This document shows positions 33,684 to 45,785 of a stretch of 64,000 nucleotides of DNA, piece by piece. Source of the DNA: Clitopilus passeckerianus (lineage: Eukaryota > Basidiomycota > Agaricomycetes > Agaricales > Entolomataceae); the NCBI GenBank assembly GCA_944990035.1, contig CALYLX010000111.1, positions 992,001 to 1,056,000 of the forward strand, written 5' to 3'. Each line of letters begins with the position of its first letter. Within the stretch, counting starts at the first letter, position 1. The notes beneath the pieces were generated by a model. That model saw nothing but the letters and a program-made list of their open reading frames with translations. It made no database searches and was not told where the DNA came from. The translations under genes and the position numbers were made by a program.

Positions 33684-36600
33684 TCATAAATCTTCGAACA
33701 TGATCTTCAGATTCTCAACGCTCTCAGGATCACCGCCTTGTTTGTCACTGGACCCTTTGAAAGCTTCTTTCACAATGGCAGTCTTCCGTTTCTGGATCTG
33801 CAAAATACGCCCCTCTATAGTATTTGAGACCTGTAGTAGCGAATCAGCAAATAGGCGGAAAGCGTTACTGGTGTCGCCCATACAATGAAATGCTTGACGT
33901 AGACGGTCTTTTCCTGACCGATTCTATGTACTCGGTCGATAGCTACCGGTAGGTGCAAATGGTCAGCACTTTCGGTTCGATCTTTTTACTAACAATCATT
34001 ACCTTGATTCTCCGTTGCAGCATTCCACCAGCAATCCATCTAATTAATACAAGGTCAAATGCGCCACCAACATTCGGATATTATTCATCTTCACTCACCA
34101 TAAATACGTAGTTCGCAGTCGTGAGCTAAGGTCAAGTTACATAAACCAACCTAATGGGCTGAATAAAAAAACTCACGTTCAAACCTACTCCACCAGCCTT
34201 CAAACTCACGATCAAGATCTTGGGCTTCTTTGAAGGGGCCTTGAACTCTGCAATGGCAGCATTCTTCTTCTTAAGGTCCATCGTTCCGTCAAAACGATAC
34301 TGGTCGAATTCTTCTCTCTGAAGAGCTACTGCAATCAAGTCAAGGAAGCTGGTAAATTGCGAGAACACCACCGCGCGGAATGTGGCGTCTTGGTCCCGGA
34401 GCATTTCTGGGAATAATTGGTAAGTTCTAAGGGCCGGATACCGATTGAGGGTCCAAAAACATACTCAAATCCTTTATCAAAGCTTCCAGCTTTGTGGAAG
34501 AACGGAAATCGTTACGTCGGAGGCTGATTTCGGGCTGAGAGGACTGAGAACTGGACACCTCTGGGTCCTTTCGGCGCCGTATGACTTCGAGAAGCTCGGT
34601 CGCCTGGAATGAGTTGTTAAAACAGCAGGACAGGCTGAAACCGGCAAAATACCTTGATAGGCCCTTGCAAACATGTTGGGCACTTCGGCTGTTCTCCTTT
34701 CTCTTCACAATTCGCAATATACGCGATAATGCAGTCTTTGCAACTTCGAAGAGCTGTGAGAAAGTCGGCGCTTGTCACGGAGAAAAAGTAGCTCACCAAT
34801 GATGCATGCACCCAGGAATGATCATTGGGGTCTGCATAACGTCCAGACACAAAGGGCACTCTTCGGTATCTTCGCTATGTAGATTTGATAGGACTTCCTC
34901 AGCGAAAGCATTTTTGCCCTCGTCCCCAGCACCTTCGGCTTCGGTAAATTTGCGTATCATGTCGTTGACGCTAAGGCTGCCGTCCCCGATTGGTGAGGGC
35001 CCTCTCTCATCATCCTCGGTCAGGACGAGATTAGGATGAAGGACAGCCCGTCGAAGGCTAGTGAACTCTATGAGGTCAACAAACAATGCGACGAAAACCA
35101 CAGGCTTACCGCATTAACATGGCCAGGATATGTGTGTAGTTTTTGCTGACGAGACCTTTGGCGTTAAGTTTGTCAAACTTTTGCTTCGCGGAGTGATATA
35201 TTTGATCATAAATCTTCTTTTCCAGAGGAGAGAACTCGAGATTTTCGATGACAATCTGCTAAACATCAGCTACCTGGCCATGCATCTGTCCAAAGACGAT
35301 CTCACCTCTTTTCCGGGAAGTTCAACAATGCTCTTTCCGTCGATGTCTTTCATATTCTTCTCCCTTCGCAATAGGACGCTCTCAAGGATGACTTGCACGA
35401 TCTCTATTGCCTTCGGATCCCGCGCCAAGAAAGGTAGAGTAATGAACCTTGTGTACACAGATATGTTAGTGACGGCCTTGAAACCAGGAAAATCAACATA
35501 CGATCTGAAGAACGCAAAGTCTGACCATGGCTTGTAGTCAAGGAATTTCCTTTTGAAGTATCGTTCAGCCTCAAAGCTGAAGGTGCGATAGGAAAAGAGA
35601 ACTAACAGCAAAGAGAAGAGATCTTCCAGCCTGTTAACAATAGGGGTTCCCGTGACAGCCCACCTCCGGCGTGCCTGCAGTGCATAGACTGCTTTTGCTG
35701 TTTTGCTAGACCGCGACTTGCAGGCATGCGCTTCGTCAAGGACGACCCTAAGCCATTCAACTGATTTAAACTATCAGCAACATTGAATGCTAGGTGATTT
35801 CGGAAGAACATACTCTCGAAAACGGGTGATCTTGTACTATTCGACCTTTCATGCTTAGCGTGTTCAGAGGCAAGTACGCCATATGAAGTTATGATGATCC
35901 GAATGGTCTTGTCGTCCTCGTTATCGGGCTCAATTGCTCCTTCGAGGTCCAGTCGGTTTTGGCCATGCCAAACAAGGATGTTCACGGTTCCAGGTTTGCT
36001 TGCCCGAGTCAGCTCGTCTGACCATTGGCCAAGCAAGGAGGTTGGGGCAACGATTAGCGTGGCTGATGGTGGCTTCTGAAGCTTTCTCGAAGGAGCGGGT
36101 TTGAACGCGTTGTTGAGCTTGAGCTGCCGGGTCTTCTGTGCAGCTACAGCCACTATGCCATCTTCAGTTTCCGGAGGGCTGCTGTGAATAAGGGCAGACA
36201 ACATGATGGTCTTTCCCATGCCCACTGAGAATAGTGAGATTGAGACTCGACGCAGGTAAGATGGTGTTAGGCGACTTACTCTCTGTGACGAAAGGTTTCA
36301 GAAAGATGACGGCAGTCAGTATTAGAACCCCAACACGAACAGAAAATAATCATCACCATCTCTAAATGTGTACACATCAGCTTGGAATGTAAAAAGCCGT
36401 GGTAGAAACCTTACGCAAGTATACCCCCTTTGCACTTCCTCTCGCACTTGGGGAATTCCAAACTCATTTCTCCAGAATATGGATTGAGATAGAAGGGTAT
36501 TTCGTCTGCAGTCAAATCTATAGGGCCATCACCAAGGACCGGGTTGTCTGGGAAGATATATCTAGAAGAGATTTTGAGACCCGAACCGCAAAATCTTATA

Positions 36601-38248
36601 AACAGAGAAAAATGACACCTACTGACTCCATAATGGATCCATTGACGTTGCTTCGCGGGCATCCATTGTTCCCGTCTCTAAAGAGTGCATCCACAACAAG
36701 GCCTGTTTCTGATAGTGTCGCAAGGTCATGTTGAATGTATCAGCCGGTTCCATTGTGGCCATTTTTCGATCGTTATGTTGAGCCCTAGAAGACAGATCAG
36801 TGAAAAAAGATATCAGTTATACACAACTTTACGACCTTTTATAAATTGAATCGATTTCATTCTTTGATAGACTTTCAGCATCGTCAACTTCGATTTCCTC
36901 GCCATCCCCGACGATCTCTGTCACTTTCTTGGGCTTGTGCTGAGCTAGCCGTTTGAGAGCTTCCTCGTGCAATTTTTCTGCATCATTGGCTGTTTTCAGA
37001 TTGACTCCAGTTTGTGGTTTGAGGCCAATAACGTCAAATAGACGCAGAACGGCTTCCTTTCGCTCCCGTAAGGTCCTACCAAGCAACTTCAGTTGTTGGT
37101 TAACCATGTAAGGGAAGAAAAGCAATACTTTTCGTCTAGGGTTTCCTGGCCTTCATTGAACATCGATGGAGTGCTGTCATCATTGGGAAGCGTCGGCGCC
37201 TTGAAAGCAGGGGCTAGGATATAAATTTGCAGGGTAATAAGCAAACTATCCCCTGTCCGCAACCGCTCCGGGCAGTCTGTCATTGTCCCCCGAAATTCGA
37301 CGATTCCTGAGTTGTACATGGTCATAATAGAATTCAGGTACATCCTGAGGTAACTTACCAAGGTCGAGGAGCTTCGCAACCCACCATGACACATCGGTTG
37401 GCAGTCGACCAAATTCTAAGAGTCGTAATTCATTGAGTAATAAGAATAGGAAACGGGATAAGAATCCTACCATTACCACGACCATTCAGAAGGCGCACAA
37501 TGTTATCACCTTTCTTCTTCTTGGTGTCAAGCTTCCCCGGTTTGGGTTTAAGCATCGAGGTCAATGAGATTTGTTTCTTGCCATCGCCTTTCTTCTGCCC
37601 TTTGGACGTTGAACCTTTGGTAGCAGCAGAAAATGTGGCTTCGTTTTGTTCATCACGCTTGACTGTAATGGGATCTCCATTCTTTACATATCCCTTGCCA
37701 GAAACGTTGCTCCATGCATTAGGCACGAGGATTTCACCGAGATAGGTAGGTTGAAAGTCTGCACATACTGGGGGAGTGATAGGTGGCGAGACGCGACGTT
37801 TCTTCGAGGGTCGTGTATGTATTGAGTTGCCGCTTGTATGAGGTACGGGGGAGTCTGCTTTCACAGAAACATGACCCACGCTTTGAATGCTGGGGCTTCT
37901 CTGATAGCGGGATGAGCCAGGCGAGGGCAACCTGAACTCTAAGTCATCGTCGTGTATCTTGAATTTCCTTTTATGAGAAACTAAAGGTTTATCGACATCG
38001 ATGGCGGCAGCCTTCTCATCCTCATCCTCGCTGTCTGGGATGAACAAAGTAGGAGGCGATGAAGGCCGACTGGAAAGCCCCGGCTCAGCAGAGGAAGGTG
38101 AATCCGGGTGTGAGGCTATCTCAGCGATTTCATCTTCCTCGTCATCCGAGCCTGCAAAGAAAAGGCCTTCTGGAGGGGCTTCAGCATTGTCGTCAACGTC
38201 CATGGCAGAATGACTTGGGACGCGCAGGGCCGAGTCCGTGTCAATCAT
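33684..38248 (-). CDS. RAD5: RAD5-type DNA repair helicase/ubiquitin ligase (HIRAN-SNF2-RING)
   Basis: A multi-exon gene read leftward. The order of blocks is that of Rad5/HLTF. A disordered acidic N-terminus ([10 protein letters not shown]) carries a basic nuclear signal ([11 protein letters not shown]). A HIRAN domain ([36 protein letters not shown]) binds 3' DNA ends at stalled forks. The SNF2 ATPase follows with Walker [15 protein letters not shown], motif Ia [16 protein letters not shown] in [15 protein letters not shown], and motif [18 protein letters not shown]. An inserted RING finger ([20 protein letters not shown] joined to CKDC, then CPTCL) follows, and the C-terminal helicase lobe ([34 protein letters not shown]) comes last. 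Rad5 polyubiquitinates PCNA and reverses stalled forks in error-free damage tolerance. The start is taken at [18 protein letters not shown] at 38203 is the alternative. An intron splits the RING between its third and fourth zinc ligand pairs. I saw no lesion, but not every exon border was resolved. It is divergent with CCT7, with under 100 nt between start codons. Confidence 0.9.
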
Positions 38249-38343
38249 TCGGACGCGTCGAACGCGTTTGGTAAATAGAGCCAAACAAAGCAAGAAATAT
38301 CGCAGCGTTTGCCTCGAAATCTGCACACCCATCTCAATCCAAA
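38249..38343. promoter_or_regulatory. Compact bidirectional promoter, RAD5 / CCT7
   Basis: Only about 95 nt separate the chosen start codons of two housekeeping genes transcribed outward. Initiation must overlap or occur inside the neighbour's 5' region; a downstream RAD5 start at 38203 would add 45 nt. No TATA box is evident. Confidence 0.5.
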
Positions 38344-40282
38344 ATGCAGCGTCCTTTGCCGATGGTATTACTTTTTCCATTTCTTCATGCAAAAGCCAAA
38401 TGCTAAATTTGATCTCAGCAACCAACTGTTGTCCTCCTTAAGGAGGGCACAGATACGTCGCAAGGAACACCTCAACTGCTTTCCAACATCTCAGCATGCC
38501 TCGCAATCGCAACAACGCTTGCCAGCACTCTAGGCCCAAGAGGAATGGATAAGCTGATAGTAAATGAGAGAGGAGAAGCTCAGATCACCAACGATGGTGC
38601 AACAATATTGAAACTTCTCGAGATTGTTCACCCGGCTGCGCGTACTCTGGTGGATATAGCACGAGCTCAAGATGCTGAAGTTGGCGATGGAACAACCAGT
38701 GTTGTCCTCCTCGCAGCCCAGCTCTTGAAGGAAGTGCGTGGCTATATCGAAGAAGGTGTCAGCCCACATATCATAATGAAAGGGTTTCGTAATGCCTCCC
38801 AGCTGGTAAGCACAGGTATCAACTTTTAGCATTAACTTCATTCAAGTTTTGATTAGGCTTTGAAATACATCAAAGAACTTCAAGTAACAATAGACAAGGG
38901 AGATCCTGAGTACGATAAATATTTTAGCTTTCTTCCCCTTGTTGTACTGACGACTGTGCACTCTAGACGTTTCCGCTCTTTACTCCTCAAATGTGCCTCC
39001 ACCTCCATGTCATCAAAATTGATCCACTCCGAGAAACCCTTCTTCTCAAACATGGTCGTCGACGCAGTCCAAAGCCTGGATGCTGATGACCTCGATGAGT
39101 CTCTCATCGGAGTGAAAAAAGTTCCTGGAGGAGGAATGCAAGACTCACTCCTGGTGAAAGGAGTCGCCTTCAAGAAGACCTTCACGTATGCAGGCGCAGA
39201 GCAACAACCGAAATCCTTCAAGGATCCCCTCATCCTATGCCTCAATGTAGAGCTCGAACTCAAGGCGGAGAAAGACAACGCTGAAGTTCGGGTGGAGGCC
39301 GTTTCCGATTACCAGGCTATCGTCAACGCCGAATGGGAGATCATCTACAGGAAACTCGAGGCAATTGAAAAGACTGGTGCCAAAGTCGTCCTCAGCAAAC
39401 TTCCCATTGGTGATCTCGCCACCCAGTGGTTTGCCGATCGTGATATCTTCTGTGCTGGACGCGTTGGAGCTGGTGATCTTCGCCGGGTTGTTCAGGCAGT
39501 TGGTGGATCCATTCAGTCCACTTGCTCAGATATCACACGAGAGCACCTTGGCACCTGTGGCTTCTTCGATGAGAGGCAGATCGGTGGTGAAAGGTACAAC
39601 ATCTTTGAAGGCTGCCCCAAAGCCAAAACCTGTACCTTGGTCCTTCGTGGAGGCGCAGAACAGTTCATTGAGGAGGTTGAGAGGAGTCTGCATGATGCAA
39701 TCATGGTGGTGAAGCGGGCGGTCAAGAACGGTGAGGTCGTTGCTGGTGGTGGCGCCATCGAGGTACAAACTTCCTTGATTTTTGGAAGAATCAATATCCT
39801 AATGACGATGTCTAGATGGAGCTCTCTGCCTACATCCGCAAACACGCTCTCTCCATCCCAGGTAAACAGCAACTGGTAATGATCGCCTTCGCCAAGGCTC
39901 TTGAGATCATCCCCCGTCAAATTTGCGACAACGCTGGTCTTGACTCAACCGACATCCTGAACAAACTCCGAATGAAGCACGCGAATGGTGACAAGTGGTT
40001 TGGTGTAGATGTAGACGGTGTCTCTGGTGTCCGGGATAATATGTCTGCCTTCGTCTGGGAACCAAGCCTCGTCAAGGTTAATGCGATCAGCAGCGCGACT
40101 GAAGCCGCCTGCCTGATCCTGAGCGTTGACGAGACAGTGAGAAATCCCCAAAGCGAAGCGGTACGCCGGTCCCCTCTGTACAAACGCGACTTGCTGACAT
40201 CGTTTATTAGCAAAATCCAGGACCCAGAGCACCACCGGGGACGGCACAAAGAGCCATGAGAGGTCGCGGTCGCGGACGGTGA
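38344..40282 (+). CDS. CCT7: T-complex protein 1 subunit eta (CCT7)
   Basis: Exons 38344-38364, 38419-38805, 38857-38909, 38967-39762, 39816-40160 and 40211-40282 give 557 residues, the normal length for this subunit of the cytosolic TRiC/CCT chaperonin that folds actin, tubulin and WD40 proteins. Characteristic segments are [67 protein letters not shown] (the catalytic GDGTT), [18 protein letters not shown] and the C-terminal RGRGRGR tail. The first exon is a 21-nt microexon (MQRPLPM) supplying the start. This is the only in-frame solution I found, because the frame before CAA at 38419 is closed by TGA. The intron at 38910-38966 is 57 nt and contains no in-frame stop, so it could be missed by gene finders; splicing it gives the conserved DPERFRSLL. 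Confidence 0.93.
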
Positions 40283-40587
40283 GGAAGCTAAACACATTGT
40301 AACCCAATCACATATTGCAGTTGAAACGTCTAATGAATAGAAAACCTTCGCATCTTGAAATCTTGGAAAGCTAACTCCAGCGTTACGCGTGGGCGTCAGT
40401 CATGAGATTGAAATCACTCAACTCTATTCCACGGCCCGGTCCTCTATCATATCGCGTCATTGAAGCTTCTTTCTGCGCAATGGATACTCAATATGAGTGA
40501 TTGCAGAGGTTTTATCTATGTCTGTATAAAACCAGACTCAACGGCCATAATGTTTTTGCGAGTGGTCCAGGGTGTTAGTTGCTTATC
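40283..40587. other. Intergenic CCT7-MFS
   Basis: About 300 nt holding the CCT7 3' end and MFS promoter. No other feature is visible. Confidence 0.4.
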
Positions 40588-42760
40588 ATGACCACTGTTC
40601 TTCTAGGTCAGCGTTCGCTTTCAGAAGAGTCTTCATACGACGAGAAGAAGATGAGTTCGCTCCGTCACTTCAGGGCTAACAGGCCCCGCCCCTGGCCCCT
40701 GCTTCGGAAGAACCAACCGGTTTCTGGCGCCACTGGAAGACCAAGCGTCGTGACCTAGATGCAATTGCGACTCAACCTTCGGTGTTTGATGATCCCGTTG
40801 GGTTGGAGGCCTATCATCTCCCCGCTAACTACGAGAATACCCATAGGTTCGATCCTTTGGAACGCTGGACCTGGCGAGAGGAGAAGGTAAGTTTATCTTA
40901 ACCCCTCTAACGTCAGATCTAACTCCTTACTGATTTAGGCAGTTGTCCGTAAGGTGGATTGGCGAGTCGCCTTGTGGGCATGTATCATGTTCTTCGGTCT
41001 CGATCTCGACAGAGGAAACATATCGCAAGCAAACTCTGATAACTTCCTTGACGATCTGGGCCTCACTACGAACGATTTCAACCTGGGAAATACGCTCTTT
41101 AGGCTATGTTTCTTGATTGCAGGTAATTCGTATCCTCAAGCTCCAAATGCTTCACAAAACCTCATTAATTTTGCAGAACTACCTTCACAGCTGATCTCAA
41201 AGAGAGTTGGACCTGATGTGTGGATTCCATCCCAGGCAGGTCTTGCTCTCCATGATAGCTCCGTCCGAGAAACTTATCTCTGCAGATATGCCTCTGGAGT
41301 CTCGTGTCCTTCTGCCAGTTCTGGTTGAAACGCCGAGCCAGCTTCCTGGCATTTCGGGCATTGCTAGGATTCATGCAAGGAGGTTTCATCCCTGATGTGG
41401 TCCTCTACTTGTCCTACTTCTACCAAAATCAGAGCGTACGTCTTGCCGCCTCCCTCCCTCGATAGGTCTTCTTAATCTTGCCAATAGTACCAATCCGACT
41501 GGCGTTCTTCTGGTTGTCAAATTATGTGTCCCACATTGTCAGTGCATTCCTTGCCACCGAGATCCTTCGTTTGCGTGATGTACACGGCATTGAGGGTTGG
41601 AGATGGTTGTTCCTTATTGAGGGCCTCTTGACTCTGGCTGTTGGGTTAACGTCTTGGTTCTTGATGCCTGCTGGACCTACGCAGACAAAAGCCTGGTTCC
41701 GGCCAAATGGATGGTTCACTGAACGTGAAGAGATAATCATTGTGAACCGGTGCGTACTTGAGCTCTGGGATTACTCTCGGTTGTTGATCAATTTCTAGTG
41801 TTCTGCGAGACGACCCTACGAAATCTGGTATGCATAACCGGCAAGGACTCACCATCAAGATGATCGGGGAAGCCCTGAAGGACTGGAGGCTATGGCCAGT
41901 CTACTGTCTTGGGCTCATTCATCAACGTAAGTACATGCAGTCGTGCCAGGGTCTAGTTCTCATTTTTTTCCTTGCAGTCCCTGTTGGACCACCACAAACA
42001 TATCTTAGCCTATCTCTACGCGCACTTGGATTTGACACCACCGAAACCAATCTCCTCACTATCCCTTCTATCGTGTTGGGTATGATCACACTTCTTGGAG
42101 CCTCATTCTTCAGCGAGATCATCAACAGCCGTGTTGCAGCAACGATTATTTTGCAACTTTGGGCCTTACCTCTCCTCATTGCGCTTTACACATTTGACAA
42201 GCATACATCCCAATGGGTATACTTCGCCGTGGTTTCACTCATTGCAGCATTCCCGTACATCCATCCTATCCAGGTGGCATGGACTTCGAGGAACTCAAAC
42301 AGCGTCAAAACCAGAACTATCTCGGCCAGCGTCTACAATATGTTTGTCCAGGCCGGAGCGATTGTCTATGTGGGTCTCTATTGGAAGCTATAGCCACCTG
42401 CTAACAAATCGCCTAGTCCAACATTTATCGTACAGAAGATAAACCTCTCTGTGAGTTAAAATCCATTACCTTTACATCGCACGCCGGGAGTTAAACCGTT
42501 ATACAGATAAAAGAGGAAATCGTGCTTTGATTGCGATTTGTTCCATGAATATCGTCCTGTATCTCCTGACTTATGTCTTCTATCGGACAATAAACGCTCG
42601 GAGAGAAAGAATCTGGAAATCATGGACAGCTGAGGTAACACCCAAAAGCAACTTCTTGTCTGTTGCTGACATTCTTTTACTTGCGCAGCAACAAAAAGAA
42701 TACATCGAGACGACGAAAGATGTTGGTAATAGAAGGATGGATTTCCGGTTTGCCTACTAG
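40588..42760 (+). CDS. MFS transporter, allantoate permease (Dal5) family
   Basis: A multi-exon plus-strand gene of the anion:cation symporter family, whose fungal members import allantoate, nicotinate, vitamins or other carboxylates at the plasma membrane. Landmarks in order are [37 protein letters not shown] (helix 1), [70 protein letters not shown], the central loop [52 protein letters not shown], and the C-terminus [20 protein letters not shown] followed by a cytosolic tail. The stop is at 42758-42760. The N-terminal exon is uncertain: ATG at 40588 is the nearest start, but no clean splice links it to the exon at about 40683. One intron (41236-41285) uses a GC donor. Substrate is not predictable. 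Confidence 0.85.
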
Positions 42761-43138
42761 TAATCACGTTTATGCCTCTACCCGTGAAATGCCAGTTCTC
42801 TCGCGTTTCTCGTTGTCGCGTGAGGTGATAGGACATTGGATTGACGTGCTTGACCAATCATCAATCCGGCATACCTAACCCCAGACTAACCCAGGCGCTT
42901 CCGCCGGACGGACGCGCACTAGGTTTGTTACGTGATGTCCGATTACAATCACTGCTTTCCGCAAGCTGCATTGCTTACGGGGAACGACCCGGCTTGAAAA
43001 TCTGTGGGTGCCATAATACCACATGGGTAAAAACCCTTGCCGCAACCATTCGTACCTACACTCGCTATACAACTTAAACTGATGGTTTAACGACACAACC
43101 TTCCGTCCGCCGGCCACCACCATCCAACGTCGATTTGG
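42761..43138. other. Intergenic
   Basis: Promoter side of the small gene at 43139. I see nothing else. Confidence 0.4.
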
Positions 43139-43753
43139 ATGCACCCACACTGCGCTGCTGGTGCATGGCGGCGCTGCCCGGCGCACAGGCGCTGGCATCG
43201 AACCTGCGCTCACAAATGCATATGGTTCTTCCTCGGTGCAGCAGCTGCGAGCATCTGGTATAAGCACCAAGAGCGTTCTCGAGCCTGGGAAGCATGGAAA
43301 ACCAGCCGTCAAGGACACTGCATTCGTTCACAGATCAAGCCGATACCCTGGCAGCAGGCCTCAACAGAGCATTCATATGTCCATGAAATGGCGAAGACCA
43401 TCAATAGCATCCCCATTGATACCGAATGCGATGGCCCGTCACCTTTTACCAAGGAGGAATCTAAACACCTGAAGCAATGGGGACGAAAGATTGAAGATCA
43501 AGTGAGTCTTGGTCATCTTTGCTGGCTTCCATTCGACTAAGTACTTGTGCGTCTTCAGTCAACCGACATGTGCGAACGGGCTCTCGATTGCATAGCCAGA
43601 ATCGCTGAAGATTGGAAATCGGTGCGTTCCACCCTTCATAACCAACAGAACTCCGCTTACAATTGCCGATTCTTCATCTAGAAACTTTCTCGTTACAGAA
43701 ATCAACGCAAGAAAGAAAGTGACGAAGAATCGGAAGAGTCGAAAAAACCTTGA
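43139..43753 (+). CDS. Small single-pass membrane protein, agaricomycete-type
   Basis: Three exons, 43139-43501, 43559-43621 and 43682-43753, encode 165 residues with all junctions in phase. The N-terminus is His/Cys/Arg-rich, followed by a short hydrophobic segment (IWFFLGAAAASIWYKH) that looks like a membrane anchor or stop-transfer. After this come a hydrophilic region and an amphipathic C-terminal helix (MCERALDCIARIAEDWKS, KLSRYRNQRKKE) ending in a highly charged tail. I recall proteins of this layout (FLLGAAAATLWFKHQE-type core) as unnamed, widely distributed mushroom proteins; no function is known. It would be missed by single-exon gene callers because two of its exons are 63 and 72 nt. 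Codon use and splice consensus argue that it is real. Confidence 0.65.
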
Positions 43754-44123
43754 ATATCTCCTCAATCACCAATTTTACCCCACCCAGCAATTCCACTTGG
43801 TCTTTATTCTCTCGTTTCGGACTTGGGCTTTTGTTGTTCCTCGCTTTCTTGTCAATCTTTTGCAACTACCATACCCCTCTTTGCATCCCCACATGCTAAT
43901 CTCCGCTGCTTGTATTTCTACCACCTCATCTAGACACCATGTATGTACCACACAAACCCTGGAATCACTTATTTGTATCTATCAGCCACGATAATATCAT
44001 CCCCAACGGACACAAGAGAAAACGAAAGTTCAATGCCACTGGAGGGATTAACATTACTGGAATAACGACTAATTGACAATATTACGATGATAGCAAATAC
44101 GACCATATCTAGCCAACCTCAAT
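43754..44123. other. Intergenic, convergent 3' ends
   Basis: 370 nt between the stop of the small membrane protein and the stop of mS45. Pyrimidine-rich; no feature recognised. Confidence 0.5.
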
Positions 44124-45635
44124 CTACTGGGATACCTTGCCAGCCTTCTGCCTCGCCCGCCTCTGACTCCTGGATATCCTATGGAGTCGCTCGTTGACAT
44201 CCAAGAACTTGCCACCAACATCAATGACCTTGACTGCGACATGTCCAGGCTTCTCGACACTCTGGATCTTCTCCTTGGGAGTCTTGATGGTCTCGGTGTC
44301 CTTGAATCTCGGCATGAGCTTAGGGTTAGATTTGAGCGCTTCCTGTCGAGCAGTGGAGCGTTTGGCGGTTGCCTTGGCTTTCTCCAAGGAGAGGGGCAAG
44401 ATTGGTTCCTTTGAAGACATCAGCACCATGTAGACTTGTTCTAACACTGAACTTACCCTGCCGTCCTCTGGAACAGACTCCCAGTATGAACGCTGATACC
44501 TTTGACGAGCAGCGTCACGGTTTTCATCTTGTTCGAGTATATCTGCCTCGTGGGTGTCAGCTCGAGCTTGAATACGAGCCTCTGTTGTTGGGGTAGTTTT
44601 CACGCCCAACAGATGCTCCATTCCCCACTGGAAACCAGTTTGTAGAGTTTTACCCTAAAAATATGTTTGTTAGTATACTGTAAGGAAAGTGAACGCAATA
44701 GAAGCAAGTGTGCTCAGATGGGGTTGCAAACTGTTTTAACCAAGAACTGGGCGATGTAAGGCACCACAGCGGTCTTATATTCGCGAATGATAGTATATGG
44801 TATCATCATGCAAGAACAGTGCTTCGTATAATAATAAAGAACACTGCTCACCTCCTAATAATGTGCGAATAAGAAGAAATCAATAGTCAGCATTAATGAA
44901 AGCATCTAGGGAATGTAATGGACCTGAAATGGGATGGTCAGTAACGAGGTTCATAACGAGTAAGACAGTAGGGGGTTCAGGAATAAAAAGAATATGTAAC
45001 CATGTGGTTGTGTCTTAAAGACTAATCGATTTGATAACTCATCGTAATGCCCACAAGCATGAGGGGAAGACAAAGTAAGTATACTCACCAACCTTTATCC
45101 AGCTCTGCTCTAGGCCTTTAAGACGGAGAATCGCGTCGACACGCTTCAAGCTGAGGTGATACCGTTGGGACAGCACCCGAACATTGTTCTTCTCTGGGTC
45201 GCGCATAAACTCACGCCAGATAGCATTTCGTACTGTATCCGACACTGGTGGTGGCGGTTTGAACGAAGCGTTCATGGGGAAAGGCTGAAAAGTGAATCAT
45301 TGGTTAGCTGGCTGGTGTTTGAAACTGAGCAGAAACGAACTCAACTACTCTGCCACCAAGCCACTTCCTTGGTGCATCGGCCTTCTTGTAATCTTCGCCA
45401 ATAGTTCGAATGAAGTCGTTATAGAACTCGGGATTCAGGTCTTCCGCCTTTCCTCTACACTAGTTTTCTCAGAGGACTGAGCTGGCTGGTCCTTCTGCTC
45501 CTCTATTGGCTCTGGGCCAAGGTCAGAACATGCAAAGCGCGTAGCATGAATGCTACGACTGGCAGCAGCTTGTTTAAAGACGGGCCGCGAGCATATCTGT
45601 GGACGGGAGATGGCACAACGCAAGTGGGAGAGCAT
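44124..45635 (-). CDS. Mitochondrial small-subunit ribosomal protein mS45 (MRPS35/Bot1 family)
   Basis: The encoded protein belongs to the Bot1/eukaryotic mitochondrial regulator family, a component of the fungal mitochondrial small ribosomal subunit. A mitochondrial presequence (MLSHLRCAISRPQICSR and SIHATRFAC) is followed, in another frame, by the conserved core: EDLNPEFYNDFIRTIGEDYK, RKWLGGR, PFPMNASFKPPPPVSDTVR, VRVLSQRYHLSLKRVDAILR, KGLEQSWIKGKTLQTGFQWG. C-terminal parts include ENRDAARQRYQRSYWESVPE and VAVKVIDVGGKFLDVNERL. Introns after GGR, after IK (unusually long, 438 nt, 45092-44655) and after EDGR join in frame. The junction between the presequence and the core does not: the presequence frame ends in TGA at the codon after RRKT, and no splice pair I tested brings the two together, so a one-base indel (real or a sequencing error) lies near 45436-45460. 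Confidence 0.8.
44714..44808 (-). ncRNA. Candidate C/D-box snoRNA in the long mS45 intron
   Basis: On the transcribed strand the intron contains a perfect C box ATGATGA (TCATCAT on the plus strand at about 44803-44809) and a perfect D box CTGA (TCAG at 44714-44717) about 90 nt apart. The flanks TGC and GCA can pair as a short terminal stem. The host intron is 438 nt in a gene family whose other introns here are 50-80 nt, and ribosomal protein genes often host snoRNAs. No clear C'/D' boxes or rRNA-complementary guide was recognised, so this remains a candidate. Confidence 0.25.
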
Positions 45636-45785
45636 TGTTTGTGTGACACTGACAACTAGAAAATTTGGTTTCTTGAGGCTGAATCACGTGACCTTTCCAG
45701 GCGCTTTTCTCAGGGACGCGGCTTTGCCTCCTACAACGACTTCGATTGTGAATGGAGGCCATATATTAAGGTTCAATCGCGCGAT

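Noticed and set aside
43188..43205. GGTTCGAT-like tRNA B box on the minus strand
   Set aside because: No A box or cloverleaf around it, and it lies inside a coding exon of the small membrane protein.
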